Part shown: positions 13,285 to 23,400 of the stretch, one piece after another | Numbering within the stretch: the stretch's first letter is position 1 | Layout: the number at the start of each line of letters is the position of its first letter | From: Caenorhabditis elegans | Lineage: Eukaryota; Nematoda; Chromadorea; Rhabditida; Rhabditidae | NCBI RefSeq assembly: GCF_000002985.6 | Contig: NC_003279.8 | Location: 9,548,001-9,612,000 of the forward strand | Direction: 5' to 3' | DNA length: 64,000 nt | Notes under the pieces: model-generated | Databases searched by the model: none | Seen by the model: the letters and a program-made list of their open reading frames with translations, nothing else | Told to the model about the DNA's origin: nothing | Program-made: the position numbers and the translations under genes

Positions 13285-13689
13285 AATTCAGTATTACGGG
13301 ATTTGGTCATTTTAAAATGTTCCAAACGTTTTCTTTTTCTACACTTTATCTGAGTAAACTATTAGAGTAAAATCGATTGATTGATGAACATAACGGAACA
13401 GAATCGGAAAGTTCAAAGGAAATCCACCGACACTTCTTCACATTCATCACGTCAGTTTTTGTAAGGCAAATGTTCCGTAACTCTATTATTTCTCTCTTTT
13501 TTATTCAATTTTGTTCACATATGTGATGCAAGATGTTGGAATGGAAATACGCGCATCGATCTTCGTTAAGTTAACAGAAAACCGTGTCAAAAACAGAGAA
13601 GGGGGAGAAAAAGATTTGATCTATGAATATATCGAAAGGTTTCACACCTGGCTGACATCTTATATATTTATTTTATGGCTGTAACCAGT

Positions 13690-13794
13690 ATGGCATCATC
13701 AGAATGTACGATTAAACTGATCTTTATCTCTTTTTTGCTCGTACATGGTTTAGATGACAGATGGAAAGGTGCCAATATTTGGAGAACTCAATGA
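13690..13794 (+). CDS. possible small secreted peptide
   Basis: A 34-codon frame starts at ATG 13690. Its N-terminus looks like a signal peptide (CTIKLIFISFLLVHG) and is followed by a short tail (LDDRWKGANIWRTQ). An acceptor-like CCAG lies just before the ATG and a TATATATTT stretch lies about 30 nt upstream. A second frame (13754-13957, 67 aa) overlaps it in another phase and may be the real one, or both may be chance. Low confidence. Confidence 0.2.
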   Translation: MASSECTIKLIFISFLLVHGLDDRWKGANIWRTQ

Positions 13795-14039
13795 ATATGA
13801 CCTTCATTCAAGAAATAATCAAATAATTTTTGTGAGGGATTCAGGGAATTCTATGCTTTTGCATGATTATTCAATAAGAATTGTTATAGACATTAATGCA
13901 ACCTATCAAATGAGAATTCAGTTTCGAACTTCAAAAATTCACATTTATTATAGCTAGAATTTAAAAATTTGATATAACACAAGTTTCTTGCTCTCCTTGT
14001 ACAGCTTATATTTCGGCTGTCTTTAGTTTTATAAAAAAT

Positions 14040-14270
14040 TGTCAACTTACAAAATACGAGAACAATACTTTTCTATATACAGTTAAACATTTTTTGATTT
14101 TTTTGGAAGTTAAGGCAACTGAGATATAAGCCGTCAAAGTAGAGCAGTGTTTGTGGAAGTCTAACATTGAAAATATGGTAATTTCCTTTTGTAGACAATT
14201 GCCCATAAAAATCAAGTAGATCATTGGTCATCTTTAGAATAAACATCATTAATCGATTTGATTTCATGAA
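14040..14270. repeat. partial dispersed repeat
   Basis: The stretch CTCTACTTTGACGGCTTATA (reverse strand) and its flanks match 16805-16870 (CTCTACTTTGGTGGCTTATA) at about three bases in four. A related motif (CTTTGGTAGCTCATATCT) is in the palindrome at 10921. This is a fragment of the same repeat family lying next to the second tRNA copy. Confidence 0.5.
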
Positions 14271-14352
14271 ATTTTCTATTTAACTCTTAGTAAAAACTTC
14301 GAGTTAACTGATAATATCAATTTCAATGAGATGCACATTTTTCAGAATCAGT

Positions 14353-14437
14353 GCCCCGGTGGCCGAGCGGTCGAAGGCGTGAGACTTATGATCTCATTGG
14401 GTTAAACCAGTCGCGGGTTCGAATCCCGCCCGGGGCA
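14353..14437 (+). tRNA. nev-tRNA-Ile(UAU): class II tRNA with UAU anticodon
   Basis: 85 nt. Acceptor GCCCCGG/CCGGGGC, D stem GCC/GGC, anticodon stem TGAGA/TCTCA with loop CTTATGA (anticodon TAT), a long variable arm (TTGGGTTAAACCAGTC), T arm GCGGG TTCGAAT CCCGC, discriminator A. A long variable arm belongs to Leu/Ser tRNAs, yet the anticodon reads AUA (Ile). This matches the nematode-specific V-arm (nev) tRNAs, which are reported to be charged with leucine. A T4 run follows as a weak terminator. The 5' flank is shared with the other two copies. Confidence 0.9.
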
Positions 14438-15842
14438 ATATACTTTTGTTATTACTTTTAGGGTTTTTTATTATTTAATTTCCAATTGGAAATTGTTGAT
14501 TCTGAATCTTTATTCTTTATCTTATACTTTAATATGAAAGTTCATAAATATTGTTTACATTCTCATCAAAACTTGTTCATCGGCAAGTAATAAAAGAGTT
14601 ATAATCCATAACTGATTACCACGTGTAACTTGATATGTACCGCCCTTTTCTGCCTATTTGTCGCATTATGCAATGCACGGGGCGATTCAAAAAGATTCGA
14701 CCTCTTCTAAACAGTTATAATACTACCTTGTTTGCAAACCTTCATGCCAACAGATAATACTTTTCTCAAGATTACCAGTGTCCAAAGTGTGTGAGGGACT
14801 GATTTATGCTCATGGTGAACAGGAGAGAAAATTAAATGGATTGAATGAAAGAAAAGGAAGTGAATAGAAAAGTGAAGGGATATAAATTTCAAAAGTGTAA
14901 CCAATGATTAGGGCTTCCAAGTGGAAGGTCGATTAAGAAAAGTGAAGGGTAAAGTTAGTTGATTCAAAAGTCAGGGACTGAAGCTAACAACGTTACCAAG
15001 GCCTTCAATGAGATGTAGTTCAGATTCTGTAAATGGTAATTTCAGAAACCGTATCTTCACATTCCGGGTAGGAATGTGATCCTGAAAATTTTTAAGAGTC
15101 GAAGCCTGCCAGCAGCTTTAATTTCGATCTGATTTTTTTTTCAGTTTGCACTGCTTTCAAGATTTTTGGGAAATTTTACATTTTTGAAGAAAAAAATCTG
15201 AAATCATTTCGCCAAACTCGATCAAAAACAACTTCAGTTTTTTTAGAAATAAAAAATGTTTTTATTAGTATAGCCTTCCAATTATCAAAAACTAATTTGA
15301 AGTATACGTATACGTTGAAATGTGTCAGACATGACACTACATCAATCTCAATCACACTTCCTGTCCTCCTTTACACAAAATTCAACTTTTTGCACTTATT
15401 TACAATGCGATGACGCAAATCATTGAATAACTTTCAAGAACAGAAGTAGACATATTCTCAAATGAACAGGTGCCTTCACTCGAGAAGTCGTTCTTCGGTT
15501 GCGCAACGTGGCAGACGGCTCCACCAATTTGACACTTGTGTTTATTTTACAGTCAATTGATACTTCAATGACACAGAAACAGGGACTATTGCTAGAATCA
15601 GAATTTGATTTTATGTTTGAAGAAGAGGAATATTTTGTTTTAAGAGTCTTGGGATATTTTCAGGTGAAAAAGTTGGTAGAATTTTAAAAAACTTTTTCCT
15701 TTAGCGTTTGCTTAACTTTCGAAAAAAGTTAGAAAATGAGAGGCAAAATACTTACAATTAGTGAATATATAGTGGCAATTATTTTTCTTCTAAGGAATAT
15801 TTTTTTGGTAAAACTCTTCTTAAAAGTTAGAAAAAAGGATAT
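14438..15842. other. intergenic between tRNA copies
   Basis: AT-rich. A plus-strand frame at 15499-15687 (62 aa) is acidic but has no start or splice context. The last ~120 nt (about 15720-15842) are the 3' flank of the minus-strand tRNA and match the 3' flank of the first tRNA copy (TTTTTTCTAACTTTTAA, then AGTTTTACCAAAAAAA). I see no firm gene. Confidence 0.4.
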
Positions 15843-15927
15843 TGCCCCGGGCGGGATTCGAACCCGCGACTGGTTTAACCCAATGAGATCATAAGTCTCA
15901 CGCCTTCGACCGCTCGGCCACCGGGGC
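15843..15927 (-). tRNA. nev-tRNA-Ile(UAU), minus-strand copy
   Basis: Reverse complement identical over all 85 nt to the copy at 14353, including the CTTATGA anticodon loop and the long variable arm. A T6 terminator (ATATCCTTTTTTC) follows. The conserved upstream segment (GAGTTAACTGATAAT ... GCACATTTTTCAGAATCAGT) is present, so the duplicated unit includes more than 50 nt of 5' flank. It lies in inverse orientation to the other two copies. Confidence 0.9.
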
Positions 15928-17491
15928 ACTGATTCTGAAAAATGTGCATCTCGTTGAAATTGAGATTATCAGTTAACTCACAGATTGAAGCCTGTTTGTG
16001 GGTGAATATTTCAGCCAGATAAATGTAAATTTTCAGTATCTTAGTTTATTTTCCTCGAGTAATTTCAGAATGAGACGTTATAATTCAGCAAATTATATTT
16101 CTGAATCGTCTATTTAGATTTCAAGATTTCTAGAAGATTATCTTAGAAGATTGAAAATTTCTAGTAAATCATTTAGAATAATCTTATTTCGCTATTAAAA
16201 TATCAGTTGTAAAGCATTAAAACCATCATATTTGCACAATCATTTAACCTCTTCACAGTACCCACCGGATTATTGTAATTAATTGTTCAAAGTTTACGCA
16301 ATCTCCGAGATTATGACTACTTAATTTACTGTCTGTTTGATTGTTTTGTCGGTAAGTTATATTGTGTCGGTAGTCGTCTAGTTGTGCTATAAACGGTATT
16401 GCGTAAACGATCAGTGAGTCGGAAGAAAGTGATATAAGGAAGGAAAGGACAAGGACGGAAGGATAAAAGAATGACGTAATTGGAAGATGATGAGAAGAGA
16501 AAAGAGGTACCAATACAAACACTTGCAGATCAATAACAGATGGACTGTGGCCATTTAATGACAGATGTTAATAACTGATCATCATCAAAAAAGGTGTTTT
16601 AATTGATGACCGGAGGGACTTGTGGTTCATGGGAATGTTTTGTACTCAGAGAAGGGACACAAATAATCTAAAACGAATTTTTAGTCGGATTTTAGAATTG
16701 ATAGAGTTTATATTCTACAATCTTTAATTTAGAAGAATACAACTTTTGAGTGTATCTGTAAAATTTGAAAATAATTATTTCATTTGATTATGTTGGTTCC
16801 AAGTATACCGTATTTTCCCAATTAGACTTGCGCGTTCCTTGCTCTACTTTGGTGGCTTATATCTCGGATATTTTTATCAAAACATGTTTCGCTAAAAATG
16901 TAGAGAAATATTTTGCACGTATTTTGCCAGTCGATAGTTTTTTTGAAAAAATAATGGAAACGGAGAACTGTGTTTAATAGGAAAAATACGACAGTGAAAT
17001 TCAAATTTGGAAGTCAAAAAATAAGTTTCAGAAAGACACAATGAATCAGGTAGCTAACATCCGAGTGATTGAAAAATATTTTCTTCTGAGTTATCAGTTT
17101 CACTGATCTTATTGTAAGCTTATAGTCAGGGAGCAAATGCAACATGCTTTTCAAATATTTTTATACATATTTATACAAAGCCGAAAAAATTATTCTTTTT
17201 TGTAGAACAGCGTAAAACTAATTTCTAAAGTTCTGTAAATTTGACCAAAATTTCAGATGCCGACTTGAAAGTATAGATAGTTATGTTTTTACAACTTAAA
17301 ATATTTTTTTTACAACTTAAAAAAACACACTGGAAAAATGTGCGAGATGGTTATTTAGTACCTTAAACCTCTGCTGGAAATCAGAATTTTTTAAATTCGA
17401 AATTTATTTGTAAAACATAATACAATTAAAAATAATATACACAGAAACTGAAGACACAAAAAGGCATAAAAATTGAGGAAAAGTGAGAGAA
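15928..17491. other. intergenic, with a repeat fragment
   Basis: No gene is recognised. It contains the tRNA 5' flank (to about 15985), open frames without context (16253-16522 minus) and the repeat fragment at 16805-17000. The end serves as the 3' side of rig-5. Confidence 0.4.
16805..17000. repeat. partial dispersed repeat
   Basis: Shares CTCTACTTTGGTGGCTTATA and its surroundings with 14040-14270 in opposite orientation. Same family as the palindrome arms near 11000 and 11330. No coding capacity. Confidence 0.45.
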
Positions 17492-20400
17492 TTAGAACCC
17501 GTGGTAGACAAAGTAGATTATTGTGATGAGCAGAAGTGATGGGAAACTGGCTGAATCCACTTGAATTGCTCGGAGCTCTGGAAAAATTATAGTTTTAAAG
17601 TTTAATTTTTGGCTTTTTGCCGCAATTTTTAAACCAATTCTAATAACTTTCAAATCACCAACCCGAAATTATGTTCGATATATATTTGGCAACATTTCCC
17701 AAAAAATTGTTAAAATTGGTTGATAAGCAGAAATTTCCCAATTAATGCACTAGGCTTCAATTTTTAATTTTGAAATTGAATCTTTCTAGAATCCCAGTTT
17801 TCAAAAAATTGTCTTAAGTGTCAATTTTATGTCAAAAATCCAAGTTTCTTGAGCTTTCTCACGGTCAAGAATGGAAGAATGTTGGTTGGGAAGTTAAGAC
17901 ATTAATTGATTCTATGAATTATGATTTCTTAATTTATTCTCTCTGTTTGTCTGTTTCGACCCCTCAAATATTTTTTCTCATAAACTCAGATTTTCCATCA
18001 TTTGATCACAGAATGAATGACGTTTTTTTTGTTTTAAAATAGCATGCCTGAACGTGTAGTTGGAGCATTCCGAGATTCATGCCGACGAGCTTGTGAATAA
18101 AATTCCAATTGAGGAGGTGATTGTGAATCTTCTTCTTCTGAATCTGAAATTATACATAAACATACATGCGATATTTGAGTGCTCAAAATGTGCTCTAACA
18201 ATACAAAAATTGTAATTTACACTATTTTGAAATGATTTTTACATTGAAAGAGCATACTTCAAGGAGCAACAACGTTTTTTTTTAAATGTGAAAAGTAGTT
18301 TCAACACTCAAAACAAACAGTGAAGTGTGAAAAAGTGAGAGGTGCAAAAAAAACCAAAAAAACGAAAAAGCGACCATTCTTTTGATTCTCCAAATTGTCT
18401 TCTTCCTCGTCTGCTTCATCATCTTCAGAATATCCACGTGGCATTCCAGAACCTGAAAAGGTGAAAGTGCGACAGCAAACAAAAAACATTCCGAAAAAAT
18501 GTGGAAATTGAGAGAAATGGGAGCAAATAGAAGTAAAGCTTAAAGTGCCTAGAAGCTGAAAATAATCGAAAACACCACTATAGAATATCTAAATAGATGG
18601 TTTTTCAAGAATTCTATTTTCTATAAGCCGAAAGAATAAAAACCGATAGAAAGTACTTTCACAAAGCATTGAAAATAAAATTTAAAAGCTCACCTTCTGG
18701 AATTAAATTCGAGTTTGTGAAATGATTGTGAGAGATCTCTGAAAAAAAACTTAACTTAACTTTATGAAATATTATGTATCTTTATTATGAGAGCTCTTAT
18801 GCATATTTTGCAGAAAGTTTTACATACAAACGATAAATTTGGAATTTTAAATATAAATTGCTGCTCCATTTGACACATACTCGTTTTCAATCAAAAATTA
18901 TTAGCAATTAACTTACGATTAAGAGTGACTTGTGAATGATGGATTCCATTGTCATTTTTGGCAACGCACCGATAAACTCCAAAATGAGATGATTGAACAT
19001 TTCTAATTTCAAGAATGTGAACACTGTGGTATTGACCAGATACAGTATGCGTCTGAAAATTGTTCATGGGGCTTGTTGGATATTCTTTTCCCCTAGGCAA
19101 GTAATTTGCCTTTCTGTTTGAATTTTTAGAGAGCTCGATCAAATTTCTAAATCTGATTTTTAGTTGTCAAACTCAAGAAAATATTATATCATCAACTAAA
19201 AAATTAGTTTACAAAAAACAAATAAAATCTAACCATCGCAACATTGTTACTTTCATAAACTGGTTCTCCATCCTTTTCCCATCCCATTTCCGGTCTTGGC
19301 CATGCTTCTGTTGTGCAAACCATTCTTGCCATTGAGCCAACACTTGCTTGCACTGTTTCAGATTGAGCTTGAACGAGTGGGGGAACTGAAAATAGGCTAA
19401 AAGTAGTAACGCCAGTAAGGATTTTGTCTAGATAAGCAAAACGACCGAATAAAACACTCCAAAATATTTTGAATTAAAAAAATTCCAGTCAAAGTGTTGG
19501 AAAATTGCAAATTTTTGAAAAATATGAGCTTTTAAGGAATTCCAGAGCAATGTCGCATGTTCCGACCCCTAGAATATTTTAACACAAATAATTAAAACAA
19601 AATCAGAGTATAAAAGGTATGGAAAAATTACTGCTTGCTTCAAATCTTATAAATTAATTTTTTCAATCATATCAATTATTGGAAAAGAGTACATATAAAT
19701 AGCTATAATCTAGATCCCCTTTACCAGTAAGTAGTGTCTCTAAATCGTCGTTGTTGTCAATTTGAATTTCATGAATAAAATTGGTAGATACACACACACA
19801 ACGACAAACACTTTTTCACTTCTTTTTTCTAAAGTTTCTCTTCTCACCCTCCAAAATAAAATGATGTGCTCGGTTTAAAATTGGACAAAAACTACGTAAA
19901 ATGGAGGAAAAGATCTCTTGAAATAGAATAGAGAAGGATGAATTCTAACCGAAGAAGAGAGGGAAAATAAGAAACAAATTGTTTCGAAACAAGGTGAAAT
20001 ATAAGTAAATTGATTGAAAGTATGAGTCATTTAAGAGAAATTCCGGAGCAAATGGAACATTTCAATGCCTCATATAAATTGAATTTTGTGAAAGTACTTA
20101 CATGTAACCAAAAGCTTGACAGTCCAAGATTCATCAGGTGGAATTCCATTACTTGCAACACAAAGATACTCGCTCATGTGTTTTCTTGAGACTTTTGTAA
20201 GATGAAGAACAGGTCCATGGAACACACTTGCTGAAATGAGAAAATTCAGAAAAAATATAAACTTTGAATATTGTTTGTATACTATAGTTGTCAACGAATT
20301 ATTTATCTTGCAAACTTGTGATGTTTCTGGGTTTTAGTGAAACAAATTTCAAATTGACTTTAGCTTTCCCTTTTCATTTTTCCATGCCAATTGACTCTTG

Positions 20401-23400
20401 TACAAACACATTGCTCAATAATAAAGAATCAAAAGCTCTCTCCTTCTCTCTTTGAGAACAGAAGTAGTGGACACATATAGAGTGCTAATTGAGTGGATAA
20501 AATATGATGACGAGCTCCGAGTACTCGAGTAATGGGATTGAGCATATGGTATAGAAAAGAGAGAGCTCATGGAAAAAGAAGAAGTCAAGAAAGTCAGAAT
20601 AACTATGCAAAGTAATTAGATGTTCGTGATGAAATGCTCTCTTATAATTTCTAATAATAATTTGCTTAATATAGTCGAGGAAGGAATAAGCTTGTTTGTC
20701 ACGGATTATCATTAGAATAACCAGAGCTTGAAAAAAAATAATTGAGAATTATCACAAATCTTGTACAGATTTTCTAATTCTCGCGTTTTAATATAAATAG
20801 TTACATTTTCAGCTAAAAATAAAAAAAAACGTTGAAGTAATGTTTAGTATAGATTTTACGCATTTGGATCGGAAAAAAATAACTGATCAATATTATCAAA
20901 ATATATAAACTGACATGTGAAACGTGGCTTATTTTTATTTTGTTTTTTATTTAAGCACCTCCCATTTTTTCAAATGAACTAATAAATAAAAATTTTAACG
21001 AAAGGTCAGGAATGGGAGGAGCTTAAAGAGGGAGTAGAGTTTGTGGGGAAATATATGTTTCTGACTCTAATTGTGCTCCTGAAACCGAATATCGATGTGA
21101 AAAAAATTAAAAAAATTTCTCTGATTTTATATTAATTTTTAAAATCCGAAAATCCATTGGATGCCACTATGTGAGTTTTCAAACGCAAAATTTTCCCGCC
21201 AGAGACGCCCCGCCCACGAAACCGTGCCGCACGTGTGGGTTTACGAGCTGAATATTTTCCTTCTATTTTTATTTGATTTTATACCGATTTTCGTCGATTT
21301 TTCTCATTTTTTCGCTGTTTTATATTGAAATTTTTGTGCTTTTCGTAAATTTATTCCTATTTATTAATAAAAACAAAAACAATTCCATTAAATATCCCAT
21401 TTTCAGCGCAAAATCGACTGGAGACGAGGAAAATCGCGGCGAAACGACGTTTCCTGGAAAAGTGAGAATTTCTTATGGCAAATATTATTTAAAAACAATC
21501 AAAATATAAAACATAGTTCGTTCGCTGAAAATTTAAGCGTAGAACATCAAAAAAAATCAGCGGTATGACGAAGTTGTCGGCAAATTTCTATCTTCATCCT
21601 CATCCTCATCTGTAATCTCCTCTATTTCGCTATCCATATAGCGAAAATTTTATTACTTAAAAGTTATCAAATCTCAATAACGAAAGGGTTCTACAATTAT
21701 ACAAACATTTAATTTTCAGAGTTCCGGAAACATTGATTCGACGCGCTCCGGAGGATCCTCGAGGACAATCTTATTTATTTTTTTTTTCCAAAAAATGTGT
21801 TTTTTTTAATTATTTTTTTTTCAAAAATGAACAATTTTAATGTTAAATTTATTTCTTGGCGTAAATAAGAATCTCAATGAGACTCTCAGAAGAAAATTGA
21901 GAAACATTATTAATGATATAATAATAATCTTGTTGATCCGTTCTATCTCCAGACGATTTTCCTCGTCTTCAGTCGATTTTGCGCTGAAAATGGGATATTT
22001 AATGGAATTGTTTTTGTTTTTATTAATAAATAGGAATAAATTTACGAAAATCACAAAAATTTCAATATAAAACAGCGAAAAAATTAGAAAAATCGACGAA
22101 AATCGGTATAAAATCAAATAAAAATAGAACGAAAATATTCAGCTCGTAAACCCACACGTGCGGCACGGTTTCGTGAGCGGGGCGTCTCTGGCGGGAAAAT
22201 TTTGCGTTTGAAAACTCACATAGTGGCATCCAATGGATTTTCGGATTTTAAAAATTAATATAAAATCAGGGAAATTTTTTAAATTTTTTTCACATCGATA
22301 TTCGGTATCAGGAGCACAATTAGAGTCAGAAACATATATTTCCCCACAAACTCTACTCCCCCTTTAAATAAAAAACAAAATACAAAATAAGCCATGTTTC
22401 ACATGTCAGTTTATATATTTTGATAATAAGCATGGTCAGTTTTTTTTTTCAAAAATCGAAAGCAATGCACATTTTTTCAACAACTTGACCAAAAATCCTT
22501 TTGCCGTTTTTAAATTATTCCCCATATCTGTCACGGGTGACGTAACCAATTCGAACAGATATTCTCAATCTGTGTATTCACCCAAACATATACAGCTGTT
22601 ACTGTCTCCAGGTGTTATTCCCCTCTCACATCAAAAGAGCGCAGAAATATTGTTGCTTTCTAACTCTCTTTTCTTTCTTTTTTTGTGCTCTCTTTCGGCA
22701 CTTATAATTGTATGGCTAATTACTCGTCTTGAGCCGACTAATAAACTGGACCCCCTTCCGAAATAGTACGTACTCAGACAAAGATTTGATTATGTGCAAA
22801 ATGTGTGTGCTGTCGTGTGGATGTTGAAATGTTTAGAAAGAAATATGAAAAGAGTTTTGTTAGAAATCCAGATCATCTTCTTCAACAATGTTTTAGTTTC
22901 AAAAGAATTCGCATTGTTTCTGCAAACAAAACATTCCAAAATAAGCATGAAAATTTGTAAAGTTGTTGTGGGAATATTTGAGTGAATGAGATATCAAATG
23001 ACCTATGGAAAAGACAAACGAACCTCCGAATCCAGTGGCGCCGTTGTAGCGGATTATTTGACGATCTTGACGTCTCCAGATGACTGTGGGAGTCGGATTT
23101 CCGTCTGCTTTGCACGTCAGACTCACGTTGTTCCCTTCACGAACTTCTACTGCAGCTGGTGTACTTCGAGATACGACTGGAGGAACTGAAAGACATGAAA
23201 AGTTGATTTATTAAATTTTGTTATCAATGGACACATTTGAAACTCAAAATATGTAATCAAAAACCGTTAAAAAAATGTTCAATTATCGGACATACCTCTA
23301 TTTGGTGCAACACAATTAAAGATGCAGTAGTATGCTTTATATTCAAGTTTTCACTCAAATCCCCATCATAGATGCTGTGCAGTCAGATAGTTATTGAAAT

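Noticed and set aside
21821-22117. Frames with Phe/Ile/Asn-rich sequence, similar to those at 21273-21509, 58807-59019 and 59424-59756
   Set aside because: They are the two arms of the palindromic element read in opposite directions; not genes.
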